Shown piece by piece: positions 51,918 to 61,106 of a stretch of DNA of 64,000 nt. Below the pieces are notes generated by a model. The model was not told the origin of the DNA and did no database searches. It worked only from the letters and a program-made list of their open reading frames with translations. Position numbers and translations under genes: made by a program. The DNA comes from Faecalibacterium prausnitzii (GTDB lineage: Bacteria > Bacillota > Clostridia > Oscillospirales > Ruminococcaceae). The number at the start of each line of letters is the position of its first letter. Within the stretch, counting starts at the first letter, position 1. Location: assembly GCF_019967995.1 (NCBI RefSeq), contig NZ_CP065377.1:1364001-1428000 (forward strand). The letters are read 5' to 3'.

Positions 51918-52271
51918 ATGAAGGAAACCGGTTCTCAGGCATCTGCCCGGCGGCACGAGCGGCTGTTTTTGCTGTGTGCGGCAGCGGCGGCTGCGGTCTG
52001 CATCCTACTGGCGGCTGCCCTTGCGCCGCCCAGGCTGACGCCAAAGGCAGCATCCGAAACGCCCATGGTCCAGCTCATCCGGGTGGACCTCAACACAGCA
52101 GACCTCGAAACGCTCTGCGTCCTGCCAAACGTCGGCGAAAAGCGGGCGCAGGCAATCCTGGAATACCGCGGCACACACGGTCCGTTCCGGCATGTTGCGG
52201 ATGCGGCCGAGGTGCCCGGCCTCAGCGAGAGCATTGTGGCTTCCTGGGACGGACTGGCCTATGTGAGCTGA
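51918..52271 (+). CDS. ComEA-like helix-hairpin-helix protein
   Basis: A 117-residue protein with one N-terminal membrane helix (about residues 18-38) and a C-terminal double helix-hairpin-helix (VDLNTADLETLCVLPNVGEK, then RAQAILEYR and VPGLSE). This is the layout of ComEA, the DNA receptor for transformation, but it is shorter and lacks the SLBB domain found in many ComEA proteins. No other competence gene adjoins it. A role in DNA uptake is possible. The ATG at 51918 lies behind GGAGGAAAG. Confidence 0.75.
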   Translation: MKETGSQASARRHERLFLLCAAAAAAVCILLAAALAPPRLTPKAASETPMVQLIRVDLNTADLETLCVLPNVGEKRAQAILEYRGTHGPFRHVADAAEVPGLSESIVASWDGLAYVS

Positions 52272-52296
52272 ACAAACCCAGAAAAGGGGAGTAATT

Positions 52297-54660
52297 ATGA
52301 AAGAGGATACCATTTTCATCAACCGCGAACTGAGCTGGCTGGATTTCAACCGCCGGGTGCTCGTGCTGGGCAAGGATAAAAATGTCCCGCTGGCCGAGCA
52401 GGTCAAGTTCCTGGCCATTTACGGCTCCAACCTCGATGAGTTCTTCATGGTGCGCGTGGGTTCGCTGCAGGAGCGGGCCAGCCTGATGCACGCCAAAAAG
52501 GAGCGGGACAAGCGCGAGAACAAGACGAACATGACCGCCGAAGAGCAGCTGACCGCCATCATGCCCAAGGTGGCGCATTTGCAGGAAGACTGTGATAAAT
52601 ATTACGAGAAGGCGCTGGAAAGTCTGGCAGGATGCGGTTATAAGAAGGTGGACTTCAACGCGCTTTCCAAAGAGGAGGAGCACTTCTGGAAAAAATACTT
52701 CCAAAGCGAGCTGTTCCCCATCCTCAGCCCGCAGATCGTGGACAGCCGCCATCCGTTCCCCTTCCTGCGGAACAAGGAGATCTATCTCGGCGTCCTGCTC
52801 AAGGAAAAAGGGGAGCAGAGCCTCGGCATGGTCCCCATTTCCAGCCAGATGGAGCGGATGCAGGTCATCCGCCGGGACGGCCGCACCGAGTTTGCCCTGA
52901 CCGAGGAGCTGGTGCTCCATTATGCGTCCCTCATCTTCGGCAAGGATGCCGTGCAGGAGACCTGCCTCTTCCGCGTCACCCGCAACGCCGACATCGACGT
53001 CAAAGAGGGGATGATGGACCACGATATCGACTACCGCGAGATCATGGCCGACCTGCTCAAGCGCCGCCGCAAGCTGGCGGCAGTCCGCCTGCAGGTCACG
53101 CCCACGGCCCCGCAGGAGATCGTCCGCATCCTCTGCGAGAAGCTGGAACTGACCCACAAGCGGGTGTTTGCGCAGAAAAGCCCGCTGGACCTGAGCTTCT
53201 TCTACAAACTCACTTCCAGGATGGAAGCCGACGGCCACCCGGAGCTGTTCTACCCTGCAGCCCGGCCCATGCTGCCGCCGCCGGACTATGACCTCGCGGC
53301 CGAGGTGGAAAAGCACGACGTCCTCCTCAGCTATCCGTACCAGTCCATCCGGCCCTTCATCGCCATGCTGAAAAAGGCCGCGCAGGACCCGGCAGTCATC
53401 TCCATCAAGATGACCCTCTACCGGATGGCGCGGGAGTCCCAGATCGTGCAGGCACTGATGGAGGCCGCCGAAAACGGCAAGGAAGTCGTAGCGCTGGTGG
53501 AGCTGCGCGCCCGTTTTGACGAGCAGAACAACATCGACTGGTCCAAGCAGCTGGAAGAGGCCGGGTGCACCGTCCTCTACGGCTTTGAAGATTACAAGGT
53601 CCACTCCAAGCTGACCCTCATCACCAAGAAAGGCCCGCAGGGCTACAGCTATATCACCCAGATCGGCACCGGCAACTACAACGAGAAGACCAGCGAGCTT
53701 TACACCGATTATTCCTTCATCACGGCAGACCTCGGCATCGGCGAGGAGGCTTCCAACGTCTTCCAGAATCTCGCCGTCCAGAAGCTGACGGAGACCAGTG
53801 AAAAGATGCTGGTGGCTCCGCTGCGCTTCAAGAGCGTTCTGCTGGATGAGATGGACCGCGTCATCAATGCCGCCCGCCTGGGCCGCCCGGCGTCGATGAT
53901 CCTGAAAAACAACTCCATCTCGGACCGCGACATCATCCTCAAGCTGGAAGAAGCCAGCTGCGCCGGGGTCCGCATTGATATGATCGTCCGCGGCATCTGC
54001 TGCGTCCGCGCCGAGGTGCCGGGCAAGACCGAGAACCTGCACATCCGCAGCCTGGTGGGCCGCTATCTGGAGCATGGCCGCATCTACAGCTTCTACGATG
54101 GCACCACCACCCGCATCTACATTGCCTCCGGCGACTTCCTCACCCGCAACACCGAGTGCCGCGTGGAGGTGGGCGTCCGGGTGGAAGACCCCGTTCTCAT
54201 CCGGAAGCTCAGCGAGATCCTGCAGCTTCAGCTGCGGGATAACGTCAATGCCCGCGAGATGAAGGCGGACGGCAGCTACCAGAAGGTCAAAGCCGCCCCG
54301 GACGAAGCACTCGTCAACGGCCAGATGGGGATGTACGACCTGCTGAAAAATGACTGGACGGCCCGCGATGACGTTCCGGAGGAAACACCCGCCCGACCGG
54401 AACCGGTTCGTGCCGCTGCCCCGGTGGAAACGCCTGCACCGGCTGCGGAAGCACCCAAAGCCCCTTCGGAGCCGACGCCGCTGCCGGCGGCAGAGCCACC
54501 GAAGCCAGTCGTGGTGCCCGAAACCGCCCCGCAGGCGGAACAGACGGTGCACCATCCGGTCGCGGTCGCACATCCCGCCCCGCACACCCCGGCCAAGCCT
54601 CGCGGCGGTCTGATGGACCTTTTTGAACAGTTCCACCGCTGGCTCCGCCCCAAGCGCTGA
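52297..54660 (+). CDS. ppk1: Polyphosphate kinase 1 with Pro/Ala-rich C-terminal extension
   Basis: A 787-residue Ppk1, which makes polyphosphate from ATP. The N-terminal domain begins FINRELSWLDFNRRVLVLG. The phosphorylated His is His436 in YKVHSKL, and GNYNEKTSELYTD follows. A second conserved region is DFLTRNTECRVEV. The core ends at about residue 695. The remaining 90 residues are Pro, Ala and Glu-rich, ending RGGLMDLFEQFHRWLRP, which is unusual for the family and may tether or localise the enzyme. It starts 25 bases after the ComEA-like gene, and a strong terminator follows. Confidence 0.95.
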   Translation: MKEDTIFINRELSWLDFNRRVLVLGKDKNVPLAEQVKFLAIYGSNLDEFFMVRVGSLQERASLMHAKKERDKRENKTNMTAEEQLTAIMPKVAHLQEDCDKYYEKALESLAGCGYKKVDFNALSKEEEHFWKKYFQSELFPILSPQIVDSRHPFPFLRNKEIYLGVLLKEKGEQSLGMVPISSQMERMQVIRRDGRTEFALTEELVLHYASLIFGKDAVQETCLFRVTRNADIDVKEGMMDHDIDYREIMADLLKRRRKLAAVRLQVTPTAPQEIVRILCEKLELTHKRVFAQKSPLDLSFFYKLTSRMEADGHPELFYPAARPMLPPPDYDLAAEVEKHDVLLSYPYQSIRPFIAMLKKAAQDPAVISIKMTLYRMARESQIVQALMEAAENGKEVVALVELRARFDEQNNIDWSKQLEEAGCTVLYGFEDYKVHSKLTLITKKGPQGYSYITQIGTGNYNEKTSELYTDYSFITADLGIGEEASNVFQNLAVQKLTETSEKMLVAPLRFKSVLLDEMDRVINAARLGRPASMILKNNSISDRDIILKLEEASCAGVRIDMIVRGICCVRAEVPGKTENLHIRSLVGRYLEHGRIYSFYDGTTTRIYIASGDFLTRNTECRVEVGVRVEDPVLIRKLSEILQLQLRDNVNAREMKADGSYQKVKAAPDEALVNGQMGMYDLLKNDWTARDDVPEETPARPEPVRAAAPVETPAPAAEAPKAPSEPTPLPAAEPPKPVVVPETAPQAEQTVHHPVAVAHPAPHTPAKPRGGLMDLFEQFHRWLRPKR

Positions 54661-54664
54661 GACC

Positions 54665-54704
54665 ACGCCCTCACAGAGAACGATGCTCTGTGGGGGCGTT
54701 TTTG
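54665..54704 (+). terminator. Terminator after ppk1
   Basis: ACGCCCTCACAGAG (54665-54678) pairs with CTCTGTGGGGGCGT (54686-54699), followed by TTTTG. Confidence 0.85.
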
Positions 54705-54755
54705 TTCTCCGAACGGGATGACCGGCATAAAATACCCCCAAGGGAGGAATGTGGG

Positions 54756-55331
54756 ATGCGGGCAGAAATGGGACGAGCAGGTAGAAAGAAGATCCTCAGG
54801 CGGGCAACGGCGACCGGGGTGCTGGCGGCGCTGTTGCTGGGACTGGTGGCAGGCGTCGTGCTCCCGGCACGGGCTAAAAGTGCAGAACGGGCGGCCCCGG
54901 TGGGTGCGTTGCTGGAACCGGCAAAGCCGAGCAAAGCGCTCTGCTTTCCGCTGGGGACCACGGCATTCCGCGTTTCGGACGCCTATGGCTGGCGGGCAGA
55001 CCCCTTCACCGGGGCAGAAGCCTTTCACCGTGGAGTAGACCTTGCCTGCGCAGAGGGGACGCCTGTTCTGGCGGCGCTGGGCGGCACCGTGACCGCCGCC
55101 CGCCGCAGCGGGACCTACGGCAACTACCTGCGCATCTCGCACCCCGGCGGGCAGGAGACGGTCTATGCCCACATGCAGTATCTTTATGTCCGGGCAGGGG
55201 AGGTGGTGTCTGCGGGCCAGTGCCTGGGGACCGCCGGGCAGACGGGCCGGTCTACCGGTGCCCACCTGCACTTTGAATTTCTGACACAGGGCATCCGGTA
55301 CGACCCGGCCAAGGCGCTGGGCCTGCCATGA
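54756..55331 (+). CDS. M23-domain membrane protein, SpoIVFA-like
   Basis: A 191-residue protein with an N-terminal membrane helix (about residues 20-40) and a LytM/M23 domain. The domain has FHRGVDLACAEGTPV (His and Asp ligands) and GAHLHFEF (HxH). It directly precedes a SpoIVFB-like M50 protease with a 4-base overlap, as in the spoIVFA-spoIVFB pair where SpoIVFA anchors and inhibits SpoIVFB. Zinc ligands appear kept, so it could also cut peptidoglycan. AGGGAGG lies 8 bases before the ATG at 54756. Confidence 0.8.
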   Translation: MRAEMGRAGRKKILRRATATGVLAALLLGLVAGVVLPARAKSAERAAPVGALLEPAKPSKALCFPLGTTAFRVSDAYGWRADPFTGAEAFHRGVDLACAEGTPVLAALGGTVTAARRSGTYGNYLRISHPGGQETVYAHMQYLYVRAGEVVSAGQCLGTAGQTGRSTGAHLHFEFLTQGIRYDPAKALGLP

Positions 55332-55855
55332 AGCGGGCGCTGCACATCGGGCCGCTCGTCTTCCGGGACCCGGTCCTGCTCTGCGGAGCTCTCTATGTGC
55401 TGCTCTGGTTCGACGCCAGCGGCTTTCTGCGGCTGGGGCTGTGCGCGGCCTTCCTCCACGAGTGGGGGCATATTCTGGTCTACTGGGCGATGTTCCGCAC
55501 ATTCCCGACCATCGAAGTGACCCTGACCGGCTTCTGTATGCGCACACGGGGCCGCAGCATGACGCCGCAGCAGACGTTTTGGCTGGCCGCAGCCGGGCCG
55601 CTGACGAACGTTCTGCTGGCGGCTCTCTGGGCCGTCCGGCTCGAACAGGAGGCCACCATCCGGGGCAGCGCGTTCTGGGCGGCCAATCTCCTGACCGGGG
55701 CGTTCAACCTCCTGCCCATCCCGCCGCTGGATGGGGCGCAGATGGGCCTTGCCCTCTGGGAGGCGCTGCGGCAGCGAAATCAAGGATTGCAATTCCCCCG
55801 GAAATCGGGTAAAATAAAACGAATGAAGAAACGTTCTGTCAATGGAGGAACTTGA
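55328..55855 (+). CDS. Site-2 protease family M50, SpoIVFB-like
   Basis: A 175-residue intramembrane zinc protease. HEWGH (near residue 44) is the HExxH active site, and NLLPIPPLDGAQ supplies the third metal ligand. About four hydrophobic segments are present, and the CBS domain of B. subtilis SpoIVFB is missing. With the M23 partner it forms the module that activates pro-sigma-K in sporulating relatives; in a non-sporulating lineage it may cut another membrane factor. The C-terminal tail is basic and crosses into the next gene's start (TGATG). Confidence 0.82.
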   Translation: MKRALHIGPLVFRDPVLLCGALYVLLWFDASGFLRLGLCAAFLHEWGHILVYWAMFRTFPTIEVTLTGFCMRTRGRSMTPQQTFWLAAAGPLTNVLLAALWAVRLEQEATIRGSAFWAANLLTGAFNLLPIPPLDGAQMGLALWEALRQRNQGLQFPRKSGKIKRMKKRSVNGGT

Positions 55856-57720
55856 TGTTTGACCCGAAACTGAAAGAAGCGCTGGGCCGGGTGCAGAAGC
55901 CGGGCCGCTATACCGGCGGCGAGCCGGGCAGCGTGTACAAAGACAAAGAGAAGATGGATGTCCGGTTTGCGTTCTGCTTCCCGGATACGTATGAGGTGGG
56001 CATGTCCTTCCTCGGTGAGAAGATTTTGTACGAGCTGCTCAACAGCCACGCGAACTGGTGGTGCGAGCGCGCGTTCATGCCCTGGCTGGATATGAAGGCG
56101 GAGATGGAGCGGCTGGGCCTGCCCCTTTACACCATGGAGAGCAAGGACCCGCTGACCGCCTTCGATGCCGTGGGCTTTACCCTGCAATATGAGCTTTCCT
56201 ATACCAACATCCTGGCCATGCTGGATCTGGCGCACATCCCGTTCTATGCCAAAGACCGCGACGAGAGCTGGCCGCTCATCGTGGCGGGCGGCCCCTGCGC
56301 CTGCAACTCCGAGCCCATCGCGGATTTCTTTGATGTCATCCAGCTGGGCGAGGGCGAGAACCAGCTGCCCGGCATCTGCGCCGAGATCGAAAAGGCCAAA
56401 AAAGAAGGCGGCGTCTCCAAAAAGGAACTGCTCCGCCGCATTGCCAAGATCCCCGGCATCTACATTCCGGCTTTCTACGATGTGGCGTATCAGGAAGACG
56501 GCCGTGTGAAGTCCATTACGCCCAACGAGCCGGACATCCCGGCCGTCATCACCAAGGCCATCATCAAGGACCTGAACGAGTTTGCACCCCCGACGAACTT
56601 CGTGGTGCCCATGGTGGGTGCCATCCAGGACCGCGCCAGCATTGAGGTGCTGCGCGGCTGTGTGCGCGGCTGCCGCTTCTGTCAGGCGGGCTTTTTGTAC
56701 CGCCCCATGCGTCAGCGCGACGCGGGTCTGCTGAACCGGGCAGCAAAGGACCTCTGCGCCAACACCGGCTACGAGGAACTGAGCCTGTCCAGCCTGTCCA
56801 CCTCCGACCACAGCCAGCTCGAAGAGCTGCTGGACGACCTGAACGAGTGGGCACCGCAGGAGCACGTCAGCCTGTCGCTGCCGTCTCTGCGCATGGACAA
56901 CTTCTCCCAGAGCCTCATCGAAAAGACCACCAAGGTGCGCAAGAGCGGCCTGACCTTTGCGGCCGAGGCCGGAACCCAGCGCCTGCGCGATGTCATCAAT
57001 AAGAACGTCACATGGGACGAGATCGAAAAGACCTGCTCCATCGCGTTTGCCAACGGCTATTCCTCGGTCAAGCTCTACTTCATGATGGGCCTGCCCACCG
57101 AGACGATGGAGGACATCGAGGGCATCGCCGAGACGGCCCAGAAGGTCGTGGACCTCTACTATAATACACCCCATGCCAAGGGCCGCGGGGTGCAGGTGAC
57201 CATCAGCTGTTCCTGCTTTGTCCCCAAGCCCCACACGCCCTTCCAGTTCGTCCCCATGGATACGGAGGAGATGCTGCGCGAGAAGCAGAAGCATCTGGTG
57301 GAGTGTGCTCGTGCCCGCAGCCGGAAGATCCGGGTCAACTACCACGACAGCAAGACCAGCTTCCTGGAAGGCGTATTCGCCAAGGGCGACCGCCGTCTGG
57401 CCCCGGTCATCCTGGAAGCCTACAAGCGCGGCTGCTTCTTTGACGGCTGGGACGAGTGCTTCCGGTACGACACCTGGATGCAGACCTTCGCCGACCTCGG
57501 CGTGGACCCGTTCTTCTACTGCCAGCGCCCCATCGGCCTGGACGAGGTGACCCCGTGGAGCCACATGGATTACGGCGTCACCCACGAATATCTGGTGCGG
57601 GAGTACCAGAAGGCCCTTGCGGCCCAGACCACCCAGCCCTGCAACCGTGCCTGCCACGGCTGCGGTGCCAACCATCTGTTAGGAGGACCCTGCTTTGATT
57701 ACAGTCAGAATCTCGTTTGA
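55855..57720 (+). CDS. TIGR03960 family B12-binding-like radical SAM protein
   Basis: A 621-residue radical-SAM protein with an N-terminal Rossmann/B12-binding-like region (FAFCFPDTYEVGMSFLG), the radical motif CVRGCRFCQ near residue 270, and a C-terminal cysteine group CNRACHGCG. The architecture and the companion gene (TIGR03936) downstream identify the TIGR03960 family. These two are conserved next to rng/rplU in many Firmicutes. The reaction is unknown. The ATG at 55855 follows GGAGGAA, overlapping the protease stop. The end overlaps the partner by 26 bases. Confidence 0.9.
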   Translation: MFDPKLKEALGRVQKPGRYTGGEPGSVYKDKEKMDVRFAFCFPDTYEVGMSFLGEKILYELLNSHANWWCERAFMPWLDMKAEMERLGLPLYTMESKDPLTAFDAVGFTLQYELSYTNILAMLDLAHIPFYAKDRDESWPLIVAGGPCACNSEPIADFFDVIQLGEGENQLPGICAEIEKAKKEGGVSKKELLRRIAKIPGIYIPAFYDVAYQEDGRVKSITPNEPDIPAVITKAIIKDLNEFAPPTNFVVPMVGAIQDRASIEVLRGCVRGCRFCQAGFLYRPMRQRDAGLLNRAAKDLCANTGYEELSLSSLSTSDHSQLEELLDDLNEWAPQEHVSLSLPSLRMDNFSQSLIEKTTKVRKSGLTFAAEAGTQRLRDVINKNVTWDEIEKTCSIAFANGYSSVKLYFMMGLPTETMEDIEGIAETAQKVVDLYYNTPHAKGRGVQVTISCSCFVPKPHTPFQFVPMDTEEMLREKQKHLVECARARSRKIRVNYHDSKTSFLEGVFAKGDRRLAPVILEAYKRGCFFDGWDECFRYDTWMQTFADLGVDPFFYCQRPIGLDEVTPWSHMDYGVTHEYLVREYQKALAAQTTQPCNRACHGCGANHLLGGPCFDYSQNLV

Positions 57721-58339
57721 AAAGAAAAATGAGGCCTCCTACATCTCGCTGCTGGACATGCAGCGGGTGATGCAGCGGGTGCTCAAGCGCAGCAGCCTGC
57801 CGGTGTGGCATACGCTGGGCTTCAACCCCCATATCTACATGACCTTTGCCTGCCCGTTGTCGCTGGGGCAGGAGAGCGCGTGTGAGTGCGTGGACGTCAA
57901 GACCGAGGCCGAAGCCCCGGATTTTGAGCAGTGGAAGACGGCCCTGAATGCCATCATGCCCGCCGGTATCGTGGTCACGAAGGTGGCCCCCGTCGAGATG
58001 AAGGCCGACCTCATCGCCTATGCCTGCTACGAGGTCCGTTATCCGGCTGCGCGAAAGGCTGCACTGGAAGCGTACAATGCGCTGGAAAGCGTCCCGGTGG
58101 AGAAAAAGAGCAAGCGCAAGGTCAAGACGGTGGAGATGAAGGAGTTTGTGCCTTCGCTGGACCTGACGGAAGAAGGGGAGCAGGTGCGTTTTTCCATCTG
58201 CCTGCCCGCTTCGCAGGAGCTCACCCTGAACCCTGCCCTGCTCACGGCGGCGCTGGAAGAGACCTTCGGCGTCCCGGCGGCGGAGGCCAGCATCCTGCGC
58301 ACCCATTTCCTGACGGCAGAAAAGACGCTGTTCGCCTGA
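57695..58339 (+). CDS. TIGR03936 family (DUF2344) protein
   Basis: A 214-residue partner of the radical-SAM protein. The N-terminus MITVRISFEKKNEASYISLL and LPVWHTLGFNPHIYMTFACP are family hallmarks. The two are regularly encoded together and may form an RNA- or protein-modifying complex; function unknown. The start is TTG, 8 bases after AGGAGG and inside the upstream gene, so translation is coupled. An RNase G gene often follows; here it does not, and rplS comes next. Confidence 0.88.
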   Translation: MITVRISFEKKNEASYISLLDMQRVMQRVLKRSSLPVWHTLGFNPHIYMTFACPLSLGQESACECVDVKTEAEAPDFEQWKTALNAIMPAGIVVTKVAPVEMKADLIAYACYEVRYPAARKAALEAYNALESVPVEKKSKRKVKTVEMKEFVPSLDLTEEGEQVRFSICLPASQELTLNPALLTAALEETFGVPAAEASILRTHFLTAEKTLFA

Positions 58340-58395
58340 GAAGAATGTCTTTTGGGCAGAACAGAAAATTTTTGGGATTATTTTGGACGAATCGC

Positions 58396-58424
58396 TTGCA
58401 TTTGCGGGCGATTTGTGCTATCCT
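58396..58424 (+). promoter_or_regulatory. Promoter of rplS
   Basis: TTGCAT (58396-58401), 17 bp, TATCCT (58419-58424) with TGC extension. Confidence 0.7.
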
Positions 58425-58431
58425 ATTAAGG

Positions 58432-58530
58432 CGTTAGTGTCCGCTGAAACCACAGCGGGGTTAATGACACGATATCATTAAACGGGCGGTCCTCTGGCGG
58501 CGGCGAGCCGTGCATGAACGTCTAAAAACA
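58432..58530 (+). promoter_or_regulatory. Hairpin leader of rplS, candidate L19 autoregulatory RNA
   Basis: Between promoter and start codon lie CCGCTG/CAGCGG (58441-58446 with 58453-58458) and TTAATGA/TCATTAA (58461-58467 with 58475-58481), then a GC-rich stretch. L19 leaders with hairpins exist in other Firmicutes; whether this one matches their consensus was not verified. Confidence 0.45.
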
Positions 58531-58546
58531 AATGGAGGATTCAAAA

Positions 58547-58888
58547 ATGGACGCACTGAAGATTATTTCTGAAGGCAGCATCAAGGCTGAAAAGCCTCAG
58601 TTCAACGTTGGCGACACTGTCCGCGTTGATGTTCGTATCAAGGACGGCGATCGTGAGCGTATCCAGGCTTTCGAGGGCACTGTCATCGCAAAGAAGCACG
58701 GTGGTGTTGCTGAGACCTTCACCGTTCGCCGCGTTTCTTACGGCGTTGGTGTCGAGCGTGTCTTCCCCATCAACAGCCCCTTCGTTGAGAAGGTCACGGT
58801 TGTCCGCAAGGGCAAGGTCCGCCGCGCAAAGCTGTTCTACCTGCGTGGCCGTACTGGCAAGGCTGCCAAGGTCAAGAGCGATATTTGA
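58547..58888 (+). CDS. rplS: Ribosomal protein L19
   Basis: A 113-residue L19, a 50S protein at the subunit interface. The conserved [51 protein letters not shown] and [15 protein letters not shown] are present. AT-lean but otherwise highly biased codons fit strong expression. The ATG at 58547 has GGAGG 9 bases upstream. It stands alone rather than after rpsP-rimM-trmD, with its own promoter, leader and terminator. Confidence 0.97.
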   Translation: MDALKIISEGSIKAEKPQFNVGDTVRVDVRIKDGDRERIQAFEGTVIAKKHGGVAETFTVRRVSYGVGVERVFPINSPFVEKVTVVRKGKVRRAKLFYLRGRTGKAAKVKSDI

Positions 58889-58908
58889 TGATCCCCGCGT
58901 AAAACGGG

Positions 58909-58938
58909 AAAAAAGGGACAACTTGTTGTCCCTTTTTT
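58909..58938 (+). terminator. Terminator after rplS
   Basis: AAAAAAGGGACAA with its complement TTGTCCCTTTTTT around a four-base centre; long T-run. Confidence 0.92.
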
Positions 58939-58990
58939 CTTTATTTGTCGGGTATTGCCCGGCAAACTGGATTGAGAGGTGCATCGGGAA

Positions 58991-59545
58991 ATGGAAAAAC
59001 AGACGGCACAGCAGCCAAAAACTGCAAAAGGCCAGGGCGCATTTGAATGGTACGAGGCGCTGATCTCGGCGGCTCTGGTGCTGGTGCTCATCTTTTCGTT
59101 CTTTTTCCGGATCATTCAGGTGGATGGCGAGTCCATGGTGCCCACCCTGCAAAACGGTGAAAAGCTCATCGTCTGGGGTGCCGGGTACGAGCCTCAGCGC
59201 GGAGATGTGGTCATCGTGGACAGCTACACGCCCTATGGCAAACCGCTGGTCAAGCGGGTCATCGCCAAAGGCGGCGACACGATCTGCATCGACTACGAGA
59301 CCGGCACCGTCGCTGTGAACGGCGAAGTGCTGCAGGAGGATTACATTGCTGAGCCGACCTATCTCGGCTATGATGTGGAGTTCCCGTACACCGTGCCGGA
59401 AGGCACCGTTTTCGTCATGGGCGACAACCGCAACAATTCGCTGGACAGCCGCTCGTCCTACGTGGGCTGCATTGATGAACGTGATATTCTGGGCAAGGTG
59501 CTGCTCTGCTTTTTGCCCGTTTCGGATTTTGGAGTGGTAAAATGA
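58991..59545 (+). CDS. lepB: Signal peptidase I
   Basis: A 184-residue type I signal peptidase with one N-terminal membrane anchor (about residues 22-42). The catalytic Ser48 lies in GESMVPTL and Lys88 in LVKRVIAKGGD. VFVMGDNRNNSLDSR is the family box. It removes signal peptides of exported proteins. The ATG at 58991 has GAGGTG 9 bases upstream; an in-frame GTG at 58979 is less likely. It overlaps rbgA by four bases. Confidence 0.94.
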   Translation: MEKQTAQQPKTAKGQGAFEWYEALISAALVLVLIFSFFFRIIQVDGESMVPTLQNGEKLIVWGAGYEPQRGDVVIVDSYTPYGKPLVKRVIAKGGDTICIDYETGTVAVNGEVLQEDYIAEPTYLGYDVEFPYTVPEGTVFVMGDNRNNSLDSRSSYVGCIDERDILGKVLLCFLPVSDFGVVK

Positions 59546-60465
59546 ACAATCAGGATACCCGGTTCGCAAACCAATATAACATCCAGTGGTTCCCCGGCCA
59601 TATGACCAAGACGCTGCGGATGATGGAGCAGGAGATCCAGCATGTGGACGCAAGCCTCGTGCTGCTGGATGCCCGCATCCCGCTCTCCAGCCTGAACCCG
59701 GAAGTCGAGCGGATCACGGCCCGGAAGCCCAAGCTCTATGTGCTGAACAAGGCCGACCTGGCTGACCCCGTTGTGACAGAGGCGTGGATCCGATACTTCC
59801 GTGCCGCCGATGCCGGCTGTGTGGCCATCAGCGCCAAGCAGAAGGGCGGGGCCAAGGCGGTCCAGGCAGCCATCGAAAAAGAACTGGCCGGTCTGCTGGC
59901 GCGCCGTCAGGTGCGCGGCATGGGCGGTGCCAAGACGCAGGTGATGCTCTGCGGCATCCCCAATGTGGGCAAATCGACCTTTATCAACACGTTTGCAGGT
60001 TCGGCCCGCGCCAAAGCTGCCGACCGCCCCGGCGTGACCAAGGGCAAGCAGTGGGTCAGCACCGAGAAGTTCGACCTGCTGGACATGCCCGGTGTGCTCT
60101 GGAAAAAGTTTGATTCCAAGACCATCGCCTCCAATCTGGCCTTCATCGGCTCCATCAAGGACGACATCCTGGATGTGGAGGAGCTGGCGATGAACCTGCT
60201 GGACGAGGTGCGCCGCAATTACCCCAACCTCGTGGCCCAGCGCTACAAGCTGGACGCTGAGACGATGGCGCTGCCGCCCTATGAGCTGATGGAAGCCATC
60301 GGCCGCAAGCGCGGCCTGCTGGTGCGCGGCGGCGAGGTCAACACCGAGCGCTGTGCCATCATGCTGGTGGACGAGTTCCGCGCCTGCAAGTGGGGCCGGA
60401 TCTCGCTGGAGTGCCCGCCCCAGCGGGACGACCTTGCGGATTTTGCACAGGAGGACGACGAATGA
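59542..60465 (+). CDS. rbgA: RbgA (YlqF) ribosome biogenesis GTPase
   Basis: A 307-residue circularly permuted GTPase needed for 50S maturation. The order of motifs is G4 NKADL first, then G1 [13 protein letters not shown]3 DMPG. The N-terminal [12 protein letters not shown] is the RbgA hallmark. The C-terminal ANTAR-like region follows. It sits between lepB and rnhB with four-base overlaps on both sides, so the group is translated in a chain. Confidence 0.95.
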   Translation: MNNQDTRFANQYNIQWFPGHMTKTLRMMEQEIQHVDASLVLLDARIPLSSLNPEVERITARKPKLYVLNKADLADPVVTEAWIRYFRAADAGCVAISAKQKGGAKAVQAAIEKELAGLLARRQVRGMGGAKTQVMLCGIPNVGKSTFINTFAGSARAKAADRPGVTKGKQWVSTEKFDLLDMPGVLWKKFDSKTIASNLAFIGSIKDDILDVEELAMNLLDEVRRNYPNLVAQRYKLDAETMALPPYELMEAIGRKRGLLVRGGEVNTERCAIMLVDEFRACKWGRISLECPPQRDDLADFAQEDDE

Positions 60466-61106
60466 AACGGCGTTCCGACGAAGAGATCTCCGCACCGCTT
60501 TATGCGTATGACACGGCCATCCGGGCAGAATACGGCTGCTTTGCCGGGGTGGACGAAGCCGGGCGCGGCCCGCTCTGCGGCCCCGTCTGCGTGGCTGCCT
60601 GCATCCTGGACCCGGAACACCCGGTCTACGGCATCAACGACTCTAAAAAGCTGACCGAGAAAAAGCGGGAAGCCCTGTTTGACGAGATCATCGAAAAAGC
60701 GCTGGCTTACAAGATCGTTTTCGTGGGGCCGGAGATCATCGACCGCGACAACATCCTCAACGCCACCATGGGCGGGATGCGGCAGGCCGTGGAAGAATTG
60801 GACATCGTGCCGAACCTTGTCCTCATCGACGGCAACCGCACCCCGGCCGGGCTGACCATGCCCGCACAGCCGGTGGTCAAGGGCGACGCGACCAGCGCCA
60901 GCATCGGCGCGGCCTCTGTGCTGGCCAAAGTCAGCCGGGACCGCTACATGCTGGAACTGGACCGCCAGTACCCGCAGTACCAGCTGGCCAAACACAAGGG
61001 CTACCCGACAAAGCTCCACTATGAGCTGATCGCACAATACGGCATCCAGCCGTTCTACCGCCGCAGCTTCCTCAAAAAACAGGGCTATTGGCCGGAGGGC
61101 AAGTGA
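60462..61106 (+). CDS. rnhB: Ribonuclease HII
   Basis: A 214-residue RNase HII that cuts RNA in RNA-DNA hybrids and excises single ribonucleotides. The active-site segments are [19 protein letters not shown], and IDGN, with [21 protein letters not shown]. The ATG at 60462 overlaps the rbgA stop. It ends with TGATG into yraN. Confidence 0.95.
   Translation: MKRRSDEEISAPLYAYDTAIRAEYGCFAGVDEAGRGPLCGPVCVAACILDPEHPVYGINDSKKLTEKKREALFDEIIEKALAYKIVFVGPEIIDRDNILNATMGGMRQAVEELDIVPNLVLIDGNRTPAGLTMPAQPVVKGDATSASIGAASVLAKVSRDRYMLELDRQYPQYQLAKHKGYPTKLHYELIAQYGIQPFYRRSFLKKQGYWPEGK

Noticed and set aside
52222..54741. 839-codon minus-strand frame over ppk1
   Set aside because: Antisense shadow caused by codon bias.
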